DNA from: Talinum fruticosum
Taxonomy: Eukaryota > Streptophyta > Magnoliopsida > Caryophyllales > Talinaceae
Direction: 5' to 3'
Assembly (NCBI GenBank): GCA_021018815.1
Contig: JAITYX010000021.1
Span: 5,919,001-5,983,000, forward strand
DNA: 64,000 bases
In this document: one piece after another, positions 12,802 to 25,539 of the stretch
Layout of the letters: each line of letters opens with the position of its first letter
Numbering within the stretch: position 1 is the stretch's first letter
Made by a program: the position numbers and the translations under genes
Notes under the pieces: generated by a model
Database searches by the model: none
Told to the model about the DNA's origin: nothing
Seen by the model: only the letters and a program-made list of their open reading frames with translations

Positions 12802-13951
12802 GTATCAGGAGAAAGAAAGAAAGAGAGAACCAGAGAGGTTCTAGTCAATGCTTATTAAGTAATTCAATTCAATTCTCTGCAAATAGGCCTAATCATGCCA
12901 AAACTTTATACTAATATCCAGCAGCCGGGAGCACACATCTTCTGACTTACCGTGGACACCTATAAAAATTAATTATTTAATTCGTGTTTATAACTACTTC
13001 TTTTAAAGCTACTAATGATAATAAATCAATGAATGATCGAATCAGATTAGTTAACTTTCAAGATTTGTACTGTATTTAGAGAACAACAATTTTGAATATG
13101 TGATGGATTGTGATATAATGACAATAATTAGGGTCACATGAAAAAGAATGTTTTATTGTGTTTTCAGCTATGATTATAACAACCTCCATTAACGAAAATT
13201 AGTGATACCCGCGAACTGAAGTTGAAGGATGTACAGTTTTCCAACTGTGACAGATGGGAATTTAATTTTGGGCATAATATCATAAATTATTTGCATCATA
13301 TCTTCCTGGCAGTCCAATAAAGATGACAAAGAGATGCAAATGTGCATCATGCAGCATGACATGCCTCCCCTCATCAATGCATATAATTCAGTGCTAGTCG
13401 ATAATTTTCTCCTATTCATAAATACTTTTCTGTATATCATCAGTTAACCGCATTGCTTAAATATATGGTATAAATTTCAAACTAAATTATATATTCGAGA
13501 AATATTAATTTCCGACTAAATCCCGACTGATTCATACACAAGCTAGCACCTCTCATTTACGAGCGTTGTTTACTTGTATCTACTTGTCTTTTGACAGCTA
13601 GTTATTGAAGAAAAAAAAAAAAAAGAAAAATCACGGTTGAATTCATAAGTTCCTTGTTTTTTTAATACAATTGCTTCTATCCTCTACAATGACTGGTTTT
13701 GATGTGACCAGGTAACTAGATTATAGGTATAGAGTGTAACGTATATATTACGATTAAGACGGAGGTATAAATATGAAATATGACGGAATTAGATTAAAGT
13801 CTCGGGATATAATAACTGGATGACATGTATTTAACACTTTGTTTTTGTGAGAATGTATAATTATATTCATTACTAGCTCATCAAAACAGGTCCATAACGT
13901 ACATATAAGCACAAATGCTACTTTTTACATCATGATTCCTCTCCCTATGAT
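12802..13951. other. Upstream region of ABCG-B
   Basis: AT-rich. The segment near 13080-13190 is similar to 38600-38740 upstream of ABCG copy C, and 13560-13780 is similar to 46845-47040 before the PLP relic. These matches mark the duplicated block. No coding region is seen. Confidence 0.6.
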
Positions 13952-14640
13952 TTAATTGAGTAATCTATCTATACAGTCCTTGTATTTTTGTGTTCTATTT
14001 GCAAAAGGTAATACTCTCTGACGAATTTGCTCTTTTACTTCTTTGAGCATACTTGTATACTCCAGTTGTGAGTTGTTGAAGACTCTCTGATTCCTGTATT
14101 TCCAGACATTGTACATAATTGCTGTAACCCCGGCCCAAACAAGCTGTTTGCCCCATCTATCCCATTTCAGCTTATGAGTTTTCTCCAGGCATGTCCATAT
14201 GTTAGTTCCTCCTGTAGGTATTCCTATCCATGTATCCATTTCAATCCTTAAGAATGTTGCCAATTCACAGTCAAAGAACAAGTGGTCCCAAGTTTCAGGC
14301 TGACCTCCGCAAACACCGCGCATGCTGTTTATGTGAGGTATATATTTAGCTAGTCTTACACGAGTGGACAATCTTTTATGCATTATCAACCAGTAGATAA
14401 AGGAGTGTCTTAGGGAGTTCATTCTAGCCCACACACCTCTGGCCCATGGCGCTCTTCTGTCAAGGTTTAGTCTCCATTGATACCCTGATTTTATAGTGTA
14501 TAAACCTTTTGTCCCCAGTTTCCATTGAGCCTTCCAAATCATTCTTACAAATCCATCCAGCACCTTATACGGAGGGTTTGACCCCAATACACAGCATAAT
14601 ATTCTACCTCTCTCTCTATGTCTGCCTTTTCGATTCGAGC
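13952..14640 (-). mobile_element. LINE fragment, reverse-transcriptase zinc-binding domain
   Basis: A 5'-truncated non-LTR retrotransposon remnant. The reading frame carries the zf-RVT pattern: a W-rich segment (SFIYWLIMHKRLSTRVRL), then C-x-G, ETWDHLFFDCELA and a C-terminal WKYRNQRVFNN. No RT catalytic core or RNase H is present. It is inserted between ABCG-B and PLP gene 2, which lengthens this intergenic region to about 4.4 kb compared with 1.26 kb in pair 1. Confidence 0.82.
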
Positions 14641-15394
14641 ACAAGTATACCTACGCTCCGATTTGTATATATCACTTTTTGATAAATAAAGAAATAACAT
14701 GATATTTAGTTTCATTTCAAAACAATTTAGTTGACATTTATGACAGATAAAATAATCTAATTGATTGTTTGGCCAAAATGATTTATTAAATGTACAAATG
14801 GCGTTCAAATTGGGCATTATTAGGGAATCATTAGATTCCTTTCTACCAAATTGTCCTTGAAAAGGTATTTTATATTAAAAATCATTTTGCCCCAACCAAA
14901 CAATTGCAAAATGTAAAGTGGCATTAAAATTTGTAAAATTGTTGTTTCCGGAACAAAAATAATCGTCTAAAAAAACCCTAACCTTCACCCTTTTTCTGTA
15001 TGGGAGGGCTGTCATCAACAAAAATGTTGATGGTAAGCCCCGTTCTAAGTAACTTTTATATCATTTGCCAATTTAATTTTAGGTTTTTACACATAAAAAT
15101 TTCATCTCTTTATTTTTAAGACTTTTTTTATTACTTTTTGATGGGAGTTATCATTAATTGGTATGGTTCAAGATAATGGACGAAGATATTGACTTTTAAA
15201 TTACTATAGCACGGATTAGGTCCTCCATCAATATGAAAGATAGTGAGTCATTGAAAACTATCCGTGAAAAGTTTACCGTGGTTTCGGAGCAAAATGTCAG
15301 CAAAATTTGTATAAGTTATTTGAATGTCCAAGTTTCTATCCATGTTTTAGATATATAATTATTCATGTATATTTTTCATTATAAGTGTCATTTG

Positions 15395-15860
15395 TAAGGG
15401 TGTTCATCGTGTCCAAATTCGAACCGGACCGGACAGGTCTAAGAATCGAATAAAGAGAAATTGGAGGATCGAATCGACAAAAGTCGGACCGAACCTGGAC
15501 CGGATCAAAGTGGACCGATTAGAAATTATCGCACAACTAGATATGAGTCAAGTCCAATGTTGAAACTATGGAGAGAGTATTGAGTTTCAAATGGGTCAAA
15601 TTTAAAATGGAAGAGAATTAGAATATATTCCTAATTAGAAATCCTAATTTGCTATATGTATAAATATGCTAAGTGTCAAGGACTTGGAATTTTTTAAGTA
15701 TCTTATTTGATCCCCATCCCGGACCTAAGACTCGGTAGATCAAATCAAGGACTGAATAAGAAAATTATGTGACCGTGGACCAAACCTAATATGATAAGTC
15801 CGATCCAAACCGATCTTCGAACCGATCCGATTTTGAATCAAATAATACACATTTCTAATC
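15395..15860. mobile_element. Degenerate MITE-like repeat rich in GGACCG/CCGATC words
   Basis: Clusters of GGACCGGAC, CCGAACCTGGACCGG and GATCCGATTT-like words lie between a GGGTGTTCATCG-like left edge and a right part ending near AATAATACACAT. This resembles hAT-type MITEs whose interior is built of GGTTCGG-like words, but the ends do not match well and no target duplication was found. Confidence 0.3.
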
Positions 15861-16055
15861 GTTTGACGTTTTATTAATAAAATTGTGATATTTCCTTAAA
15901 AACAAACAAAGTAAAGTGGCATTTATCATAATCTAACATCCACTAAATCCTAAATAATTATGAATATGAAGTATTAAACTTAAACACAACTTGCATTACA
16001 AATTATAAATGATAGTGACATTAAGTTTGAGGATCATCATTACTCGTTGATGTAG

Positions 16056-16098
16056 CATACACCACCACCCCCACCCCCACCCCCACCCCCACCCCAAC
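16056..16098. repeat. (CCCCCA)n short tandem repeat
   Basis: About six units of a C5A hexamer with minor variants. The minus strand reads (GGGGGT)n, with at least four runs of five G, so it could fold into a G-quadruplex. The surrounding 14.65-17.2 kb region is otherwise AT-rich without recognisable genes. Confidence 0.8.
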
Positions 16099-17139
16099 CC
16101 AAAGGTAATTTAATGCAACATTCAATGTGTTAAAATATTTGTTGAAAAATACTTCCCTTGAAATATGATTAATCATAAGCTGTTTTGAACCGTTTTAGAA
16201 AAATTTTCGCGAGTCTTTTATGAATATGCTCAGAGGCTCAAAATTTGTTGTTGTTTTAAATATATCTTGCAATTGCCAATCTCTAATGAAATAAGGACAC
16301 ATACATTAACAGTATGATTAGTCTGGATCAAACCAAATGACTTAGTAGGCAATTTTCAAACTATTTCATTATTAAGTTAACGCCATGATTTTTACCATAT
16401 TTCGAAAGAAAGATCCACTATAGTTTTATAATATATGATTATTGGATTTTAATATCCCAAATTTTAGATTATATTGCTCATAATCATAATACCACGAATT
16501 AATGATTTAATTATGTGATACTCCACCTTTAACATCAATATTTTTTAATATTCCATACTTTAAAAATGACTCGATTCCTCGACATTCATCACTAATTTTT
16601 CAAAGTATCGGATATTAAAAATATTGACATTAAAAATGGAAGTGCTACATAATAATCGATAATTCGAATACTACGAACAACATAACCCAAAATTATAATT
16701 TTAAAATCCAAAAAGCTAAAATATATCCTCCTCATTTTTGTTCACATTTAGTCTATAAATTAAATCAAGCATGGGCGTTGTTGATCAATATAGCATAATG
16801 CATCCATCCCCAATTTTCCACACGGGAATTTGTCTAGCTATCTTCACTTTAATTTAATGGAACATAAAAATAATTAAAAACCCCAGCGCGTTGAAACTAT
16901 TGACTACGGGCGTGCCACATAGTATTATCAGTTTGTTTATTATTTTCTACCCTATTATTTATGCGTCCCTGACTTCACAAAACCTTGGGAAATCCCATTT
17001 TTCTCTGTTTTTTTTTTTTCATTTTCTTTGAATTTTTCGGTATATGTACCGTATCGAGGGGCTGGCCGCCAAATTTTGCTCTTTCTATGGTTGCTTTTTT
17101 CTCTCTTTAAATCCTGTAGTGAGTCGCTTCTGGTTTCGG

Positions 17140-17229
17140 ACAATCATTATTTAAGTAGCTGCAGCTCATTCAACGCAGTATAACTAACATTGAAGCAAAA
17201 GATCGAAGATAAGATCATATCGTATCAAA
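17140..17229 (+). promoter_or_regulatory. Proximal promoter and leader of PLP gene 2
   Basis: TATTTAA at 17148-17154 sits in a block shared with PLP gene 1, followed by a similar leader (GCTCATTCAACGCAGTATAACTAACATTGAAGC in part) up to the ATG. Conservation between the two copies in otherwise diverged flanks suggests a core promoter and 5' UTR. Confidence 0.45.
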
Positions 17230-18039
17230 ATGGAAGTGCCCAAAATGAATTCCAAGGATTCCCCTAATCAGAAACTCAGCTGGTTGAGGTCTCAGATCAT
17301 TGGCTCCACCGCAGAATTCAACTCTCCTTTTGGTAAACGTCGAATCACTTATGCTGATTCTACTGCCACTTCCCGCTCTCTTCATTTCGTTGAAGATTAC
17401 ATCCTCCATAACGTTCTCCCCTTTTATGGTAAGACTGCATACATCTCTATCTGTTTAGTTTAGACCCGGGATCCTTATTAGGATGGTGGTTTTTGCTGTG
17501 GTCTATAAGAATGATGCTGATTGTGCTTCTGATCATCAGGGAACACACATACAAGCGACAGCTACGTGGGGCAACAGAGCACGAAGGTGGTGGAAGATGG
17601 AGCCCGGTATATCAAGAGGTGTATGGGAGGGGAGAACAAGATGCCATCTTATTTTGTGGGTCGGGTTCAACAGCTGCAATCAAGAGGCTCCAAGAAGTCA
17701 TGGGGATAGCCATTCCGTCCACTCTTCGAAACAGAGTCTCTGAAATTCTAAAGGATGGAGAGAGATGGGTTGTCTTTGTGGGCCCTTATGAGCACCACTC
17801 GAACCTCCTCTCATGGCGCCAGAGCCTAGCAGAACTGGTTCAGATCAGGTTAACCCATGATGGCTCGGTGGACTTGGATGATCTGAAAGCCCGGCTCAAA
17901 TATTATGCAACAAGTAATAGGCCAATGTTGGGGTCATTCTCTGCCTGTAGTAATGTCACTGGTATTGTTACTGATACTAGAGCCATTGCTACTCTGCTTC
18001 ATCAGTATGGAGCCTTCGCCTGCTTTGATTTTGCTGCAA

Positions 18040-18070
<31 letters not shown>

Positions 18071-19866
18071 ACATTTACATTATGAGATTTAATTTCCTTC
18101 TTGTCAAATTTAGAACCAGCTTAATTAGGTCGAACTAATTTGGATATATACCAAACATATTTTGACAAACCACTGAAGATTTTAGGTTTGTCATATTTAT
18201 TTGCCTGCCTATCAGCCAAAAATGTGTAAGGAGACAATTTTAACCGAACTTACCTTTTAAGTCAGATTTTATTTGTACGAATCATTATATATAGTTCCCT
18301 TTTGATTAAGACCAAACAGGTCAAAGATTAAGTTGCCTAGTTTTATGCATCCGTCATGAGCCCCCTCCCCTTGGGTACTATTCGATCTTGATTTGAAGGC
18401 CTAAACTAACCTATGGAAATGTTTTCTTGTAGTGGACCTTATGTGGAGATTAAGATGAGATCAGGAGAAATTGATGGGTACGATGCAGTTTTCGTTAGTC
18501 CACACAAATTTATAGGTGGACCAGGGAGTCCAGGAATACTACTAATGAGCAAGAAGCTTTATCAGCTCAGTGCTTCTGCTCCTTCAACCTGTGGAGGGGG
18601 AACAGTTAACTATGTCAATGGCTTCAGTGAAGAGGTACAACAAATTCAATATTCCCTTAATTCTTCTGGATTTTCGGGGTTTTTTTCCCTCTCTTACTCA
18701 CAAAAATACTGACAGGACACATTGTACTTGGAGAACATAGAACAAAGGGAAAATGCCGGAACCCCTGCAATAATCCAGATTGCCAGAGCAGCATTAGCTT
18801 TCTGGGTTAAAGAACACATCGGGTATGAAACAATCGCGAATCAGGATCGTAACTATATGGTAAAAGCATTCGAAAAACTGGGAAACATCAAGAATGTACA
18901 GATTTTGGGAAACATGGATGTGAAGAGGCTATCTATCTTGTCATTTCTGATACACCCACCCACCACCAACACAACCGAGTGCATTAATGATGATGATAAT
19001 GAGGAGGATGCTCAAGGGAAGGATGGAGATAAGCCTCTGAATGGGCGTTTCGTGGCGAAATTGCTAAATGACTTGTTTGGGATTCAAGTTAGAGGAGGAT
19101 GTGCTTGCGCTGGACCTTATGGGCACCACTTGCTCCATGTTGATAAGGACTCTTCTCTTGCCTTTAGATCATCTATTCAAAAGGTACCTACCATGTCTCG
19201 GTATAAAAACTTTTGGAAACCTCATGCCATATTTATTCCACGTAAATTTGTCTTACTTATGCTGGATTATGAAATGTTCGGCAGGGTTATGAGGGATCAA
19301 AGCCTGGATGGACGAGGATGAGCTTCCCATACTACATGTCAAATGATGATTTTGAATTTATTTTGAGAGCAGTGGAGTTCGTGGCGGTACATGGGCATCG
19401 GTTTCTTCCATATTACGACTTCAACTGGAGAAATGGGGATTGGAGATTCGATCAGAACAAGTTTAAGGAAGCTCTTCAGAGACTAAGAGAGGATAACAAT
19501 AATAATAACAGTAACAATAATACACTAAGCAATAGTCTCGACTTGCTCGAATTGGCTAGTTGTATGAAACAACTCAAGCTAAGCTACAACAATAGGTCTG
19601 TAAACCTGAATCCATATTTCGAGAATCCTGTTACAATAGAGTATGTTCAATGTGAAGGTGACAATAAGGAAGAGAAGGATACGACTAGAGTTAATATTAT
19701 TGACATGAACATTGATGACAAAGATAAATGTGGGACGAAGAAGAATAAGCACACATCGTATTGGGAAGTAGCTGTTTATGTAGCTTGTTTGCTATCAAAA
19801 TTTCCAGAGCAGCCAAGGAAAGAAATTCCAGAGGACTTGTTTCTCGACTTACCCTTCAAGATCTAG
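17230..19866 (+). CDS. PLP-dependent class-V aminotransferase-like enzyme, gene 2
   Basis: Five exons: 17230-17428, 17540-18040, 18433-18634, 18716-19183, 19285-19866, all with GT-AG borders. It is the tandem paralogue of gene 1 with the same motifs: YADSTATSRSL, SGSTAAIKRL, NVTGIVTD, SPHKFIGGPG with the PLP lysine near residue 259, and RGGCACAGPYGHHLL. The C-terminal part holds a low-complexity Asn-rich stretch and a variable acidic linker before a conserved end (LSKFPEQPR, LFLDLPFKI). Exon 2 lacks one base at about 17626-17634 (GGGGAG where gene 1 has GGGAGAG), breaking the frame; with it the total length is 651 codons. Exon 4, damaged in gene 1, is intact here, so the two copies carry different lesions. 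Substrate unknown. Confidence 0.83.
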
Positions 19867-20450
19867 ATTGATTATGTACACCAGTAATAAATATATATCC
19901 TTCTGACATATGTAAGTTTTTAAGTAAAACTTATTCATTTCTTAAAAAATAATTTCATAATTTGAGTATGTAAAATAATTTATGAAAACTATGTTGTCTA
20001 TAGCATTTGAATATTTCATTCTTATTTATTAGGCTTATTCCTTTTGGCCGTTATTATTAGTTGTTATTGCTATTGTAATTGTTATGAGGTGTTATGATTA
20101 ACTGTTATACTATGAAATGTTATAGTTGTTATGAGTTAAAAAAATTTTGAAGATTCCGTCAGTGGTATTATTTTTCACAATAATAAATATCAATCATGAC
20201 TATTTGAAAATATTTCTTTCGCTAATCAATTTATTTTTTATTTGGATAAAAATTCACATATTTTGTTGGTAATCGTAGTTTTTTATGTAAATGTTTTTGG
20301 GGAAAAAATAGTTCACAGTAATACCTATCTCATAAAATATAAAATATTTATATATCTTTTACGCCAATATACAATATTAACGCAACAATAACAATAACTA
20401 TGACAATAATGACAGATAATAATAATAATAACAATAATAACAACAACAAC

Positions 20451-20517
<67 letters not shown>

Positions 20518-21258
20518 TGACATTGTGATTAGCCATTATAATTATTATAATTTTTATGGTATAACTGTCAAAATAAACATGTCAGGAATAACAAAAATTA
20601 TAATTGTTTTTGTTTTTTCCTTTGGATATACAAGCGGTTAGAAATTAGACATCAAGCGTAAGCCCAAAAATTATTAGAATGAATTAGGTAATGAATTTTT
20701 GTTTGTATACGAGACACTCATAAAAAATTATATACATATCCAAATAAATCGACCCAAAAATAATTTTTTCTCTCTCAATTTTCGGCCCTCTCACTTAGAC
20801 TCTCTGTCCCTCCCCACAATTGTACCCACACCCACCACCAGAACTCTCTCTTCTCTCAGTCCCACCGCCGCCGCCGCCCTACCCACCGACTGTCAAGCCA
20901 ATCCCCGCTGGTGGCGTCCTACCACACCGGCAAGTCAAAGGTGCCCAAACGCTGCCCACCTCGCTCGCTCTAACTCCCTCTCTTAGTCGCCCTCGCCCAC
21001 CACCACGCCGTGCTTCACCTGTGGCCCTGCCTACTACTGTTGCTTCCAATGCTTACTGCCACCCAGACATTGTCCCACACCACCCCTTTCCTTTCCTTCA
21101 TTCACTCTCTCTCAAATCTGAAAGGTTGGTGTTTTGAAATTCTTTTTAAATTTTTTACTATTATTGTTAGAATTTTGAATGCATTATTAATGTTGATTGT
21201 AATATTGTGTTATAATGTTCATTGTTGATATTGCGTGCTTATATTTTAATGTTGAGTG
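19867..21258. other. Spacer with microsatellite and CT-rich segment
   Basis: AT-rich DNA after PLP gene 2. It includes a long (AAT)n microsatellite at about 20416-20517 and a C/T-rich, proline-coding stretch at about 20770-21120 (repeats of CCGCCG and CTCTCT) that could be a captured or UTR-like fragment. Reading frames through it have no recognisable domain, so no gene is called. Confidence 0.5.
20451..20517. repeat. (AAT)n microsatellite
   Basis: About 22 uninterrupted AAT units, preceded by imperfect AAT/AAC units from about 20416. Confidence 0.93.
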
Positions 21259-21263
21259 TTGAT

Positions 21264-22773
21264 TGTTAGGAAGAATTTAAATCTTAAAATTTATTACCGC
21301 AAGTGCACGACGTAATTGTAGCTAGTCGGTAAGCACGGGTCGTGTTCACGAGGAGTTGTGTTTTAAATATCGAAGTTACCTTAAAACTTTCTATATAGGC
21401 GAATCAACATAGATGAGATATATATGTTGATTACACTAACCTAGAAAGCAATAAAAATATACTCGGGTTGTAATTTTAGCGCTTAAAAACTAATTAATCA
21501 AGTCAATCCTAAACCTACCCAAGTTTATACAAGTATTTAGGAGTGATCGATCGCATCATTAAAACCTTCTGGGTTATGAGGTAATATAATTATTCTAACC
21601 ACATACTTTCGTGGGATTAGCCCAACTAGATTACAAAGATAGTAACCTCGGATCTACCTAGGATTCAAAGTATTTTCATACCAAAATTCCAACTATTCTC
21701 TCTACCCATACTAGCAAATTGACTCCACCTTTCAATTACAGCACCAACCGCCTAAAAATCAAGATGAAAAGACTCTTTTACGCATCTCATCGAACATGTG
21801 GCAGTGTAAGAGAAACAATCCCAAAATACTAACATAAACTAGATAAATTAAGGCTCAAATATGATCAATTAGTCATTAAGAGACTAATCACAATCAAAGC
21901 GACTCAAACTAATAACTAATTAACATAGAACACGGTTAATCTAATAACTACTAATAAAAATTGACTCGAATAACAACATAAACTAACAAAATAAAATTAA
22001 ACATGAAATTAAACAAATAATATAACTACTACTAACATCAAAAGATAATAAAAATTGAACCTTTAAACTAAATTAAACAAACTAGAAACAAAGTAGAGGC
22101 AAAAGTGAAGAAGTTACCAAAACGAATCGAATCGAAACTAAAAATTGTTAGGAACTAAACTTTCTGAACTAATAATTAAAACTAAAATAAATTGAATCTC
22201 AATATTTATAAGAGGAAAATTAATTGAATGAATCTAAAATTAACCTAAAAACTAATCGTACGGTTGATGCCTAATTGTTGCCGAACTCAAAGCTACGGCT
22301 CCTCATCCTTCTCCCCGTGGTGATCGGCGCCCATCTTGCTTTTATAGCCCTGATGTCAAGCTTCAAGAGTTTCTTTATCTTGTTACGCCTCTAATTGATG
22401 TCGAATTTCAAAATTCATATGGAGCTCTTGATTGGAGTCCAAGTAAACGAAGGACATGTTTGATTATTAAAAAGCATTATGCTTAGTGGACTTCACAATG
22501 GAAATCACATGGGCCTTTTCATGAGTTAGTAGAAATTTCCATTAGCTCTTGCTGACTCATACAATGTCAAATTAAATTGCACCTTATTTACTCCAACAAG
22601 GCCAAAGATACACCTTTTTGGTATTTTTCTATCGATTTTCATTACTTGCTCAATTTAACTTATTACCTGTAAAAGTAACTAAACTAAATAAAAAAATTAT
22701 AAAAATTATATTATTTACAAGCAAAAATCAGGTGATAAAAGATATGTAAAACACAATATTTTTGGACCTAACA
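21264..22773 (+). mobile_element. Solo LTR, 1.5 kb, TSD TTGAT
   Basis: Begins TGTTAGG and ends CCTAACA (TG...CA with a 7-base terminal inverted repeat) and is flanked by a perfect 5-base duplication TTGAT (21259-21263 and 22774-22778). No internal retrotransposon coding sequence is present, so it is a solo LTR left by LTR-LTR recombination. A related copy in opposite orientation lies at 30247-31788; both share a block beginning ACCGCAAGTGCAC. Confidence 0.88.
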
Positions 22774-23014
22774 TTGATATTATTTGTGGTTTGATCGAAT
22801 CATTGTAATTTTATTGTATGATTTTTAATTTTTTTAATATATGTTCTGGTGTCATTTGTAAAGGGACACTCATACATAAAAGTCCTAACTCCACCACAGT
22901 TCTTAAATATGAATTAAGTATAAATATTATTTTAATTTTTTATATATAAAATAAAATCCATAAATTCAAAGGATCGATGAATGCTTGGTATTGGTGCTAA
23001 TTTTTGAAACTTAA

Positions 23015-23133
23015 TTTTTTTGGTGAAGAGGAGACACAAAGGGCAGTATAATAAAATAGGAGAGGAGGGAATCAAACGTGAGATCTAATGTACTCGGGAC
23101 CTCAGCCTGACCATTCGGCCAAGACCTCATTGA
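23015..23133 (-). mobile_element. tRNA-derived SINE with 17-base TSD
   Basis: On the minus strand it reads GGCCGAATGGTCAGG (A-box-like) and then CACGTTTGATTCCC (B-box-like), ending in a short A-tail (T-run at 23015-23020 on the plus strand). It is flanked by an exact 17-base direct repeat, TAATTTTTGAAACTTAA, at 22998-23014 and 23134-23150, the mark of LINE-mediated insertion. Confidence 0.85.
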
Positions 23134-23775
23134 TAATTTTTGAAACTTAATAAATACACTTACGGATATAGGCATTATTTTTGAAAATACTAGGCCTATA
23201 CCTCTTGCTCTGTAAGGATTTGAGGTAAAAAAAAATTTAATTTTTAAAATATTTTATTCAAATTTTTTAAAAAATATAATAATATCTTTTAAAACTTTAT
23301 TATTTTAAATTTAATTATTGCTATATGAACTTCTTTTGTGAGAAATCATGAGACAATTATAAGTATAATTTTCTTCACATCAAGAAGGGTTGTCAAAGAT
23401 AACTATGTATAATATTGGAATTTCTTTTCATTCTTGTTAAATAGCTATAAGAATTACATTATAGGTAATAAAAAAATCTTGAATATATTGGTCTCATTAT
23501 AATTATAGTTGTTCATTTTCAAAAATTATATACTCCCTTTTTTAATAATAATTTATTTAATTACTTATTTATGACATAAATAATTATTATAATAATATTG
23601 TAAAATTTTTGGTAGTTGAATAATCTTTAATTTAATATAATTTAATAATTTATTATATTTAATTTTTTTATGACAAACTACATTTATTTTGCTATGTATA
23701 CAGTCATTAAGTACATATATGCTACATACCAATCCTATGAGTAATTCATATATGAATTCAACCCAACTTTGTTTG

Positions 23776-23778
<3 letters not shown>

Positions 23779-23826
<48 letters not shown>
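23779..23826. repeat. (TA)n microsatellite
   Basis: About 24 TA units in an AT-rich intergenic stretch. A short (CT)n run follows at about 23978-24001, within a C/T-rich block at 23930-24090. Confidence 0.95.
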
Positions 23827-23829
<3 letters not shown>

Positions 23830-24778
23830 TGTGGATGAAAAATTCTATTTACACAGAAATTTTGGGTCACCAAATATACCGAATCACACGTGGCTTGAAA
23901 TTTCCTTTTTAGTCCAATTTGGCTCTCTTCCCTCAACCAGTCAGGACCTCCAAGCCACTCCATCCCCACATTCAACTCTCTCTCTCTCTCTCTCTCTCTC
24001 TCCTCAAGCCCACCCATCCCTAACTTTGGCAGACCCCCACGCCACTCCATCCCCAAATTCAACTCTCGCTCTCTCTCCTCAAGCCCACCCATCCCTAGCT
24101 CCAGCAAGAATACTAGCAAAATTCACCAAAAAATTCGGCGACTAGAGGATTCATGAATTAATACTCACCGGCGAACAAGAGCAAAGTCCGATCATCAGAA
24201 ACTTTGGCGACCAACAAGTCATTGAAGAGTCGCCGATGTTCATGCTTACCGAAAAATCAATCTGTGCCCCAAAATGTATGTGCACATAGAACGACTGAGT
24301 ATGGATACGGCCAAACCCGCCTCATCACCACTATTTAGGGGTTGATTTCCTCCGCCATGTGAATTTTCATATTTTAGTAAACACTCTGCCTATGCTAGTT
24401 TTTCTTTGTTTTTTGGGGGGTGATTGTTGGCCTTGGCTCGAATTTCAGCCAAAGATATTCAAGTAAAAAACGACATAGGATTTAGAAAATTATCATATAA
24501 ATATATTTATAATTTAGTGGTTTACTGAGATCGCCATATGATATATTATTATTGGTCAATTTTATCTTTTTTTTTTAAATTAAAAATATTAATTAAATAA
24601 AATAAGAGTTCGTGTCTAATGTGATTAATTGTCACAAAAACCTATGATAATTTATTAGTTTATATTTTAAATTCTTTTGGTGTAATTTTTACTTTATATT
24701 TTATCTTTTTCTTGGAATTTTTTTCGTGCTATCACTACTGATAGAGGAATAATGGATGAAAGTTTTTGACCATAATTA

Positions 24779-25226
24779 GAGCATGTTTGGCCTAATTTTT
24801 AAAAAATTATTTTTGTTTTTAAAAAGCATTTTTATGAAAATTATTTTTGAAAAAAATTTGAAGTGTTTGGCCTAAATTTTATGTAAGTGTTTTTCAAATA
24901 ATTAATTTGTGTGGCCAAAATTTCAAAAAAGATAGAAATAAGATCGATATAAAACAAAATAAGAGAGAGAGAGAGAGAGATAAAGATAAAGAGAGAGAGA
25001 AATTAAAATAATATAAAAAGATAGGAGAGACAGAGAGAGAATATGATTCCGAATGATTATTACAGAGTTTTCTAGAAACGTAAACGACAAATAGTCGCTT
25101 ACGTTTCTGGAAATTTTTTTCCAAAATCGTTTTTGAAAAATAGTTTTAATTTTTTAAAAACTAGTGTTTGACATAACTTCGTTTTTTAATTCAAAAACAA
25201 TTTTAAAATTTAGGCCAAACACCCAC
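24779..25226. mobile_element. PIF/Harbinger (Tourist-like) MITE, copy 1
   Basis: 448 bases with terminal inverted repeats built on the word GTGTTTGGCCTAAATTTT, flanked by the 3-base duplication TTA (24776-24778 and 25227-25229). The interior has a GA-rich block and a palindrome around AACGTAAACGACAAATAG. A second, inverted family member is at 53451-53901. No transposase is present, so it is non-autonomous. The TTA target duplication points to the PIF/Harbinger superfamily. Confidence 0.8.
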
Positions 25227-25539
25227 TTAGAATATATGAAAGATTTTGAATGCTATCACTACTAAAAGGTTTTTTTTAAAAAAAAAAAGAATTCATGTCT
25301 AACTTTTCCAATTCAAATTAATAGCCTTTGACTGTAATTAGAATTTATGAAAGAATTTTTTTTTTATGAAAGAGGGGAAATGGTAACAAAGTTAATCATG
25401 ACTTAGCTCATTCACAACCTTATCACTTTGGTAGGAGGTTGTGTGATACCGATGTCCCGAAATTTGTTTCTTTTAAGATATCGGAAGACATGTATGATTT
25501 TCTCAATTCCAACTTGTCTTTAACAAAAAAACTAACAAG

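Noticed and set aside
20441..20517. CRISPR-like or satellite array
   Set aside because: It is a simple AAT microsatellite; no spacer-repeat structure is present anywhere in the window.
20699..21228. Proline-rich frames
   Set aside because: C/T-rich low-complexity DNA without domain, splice or start-site support.
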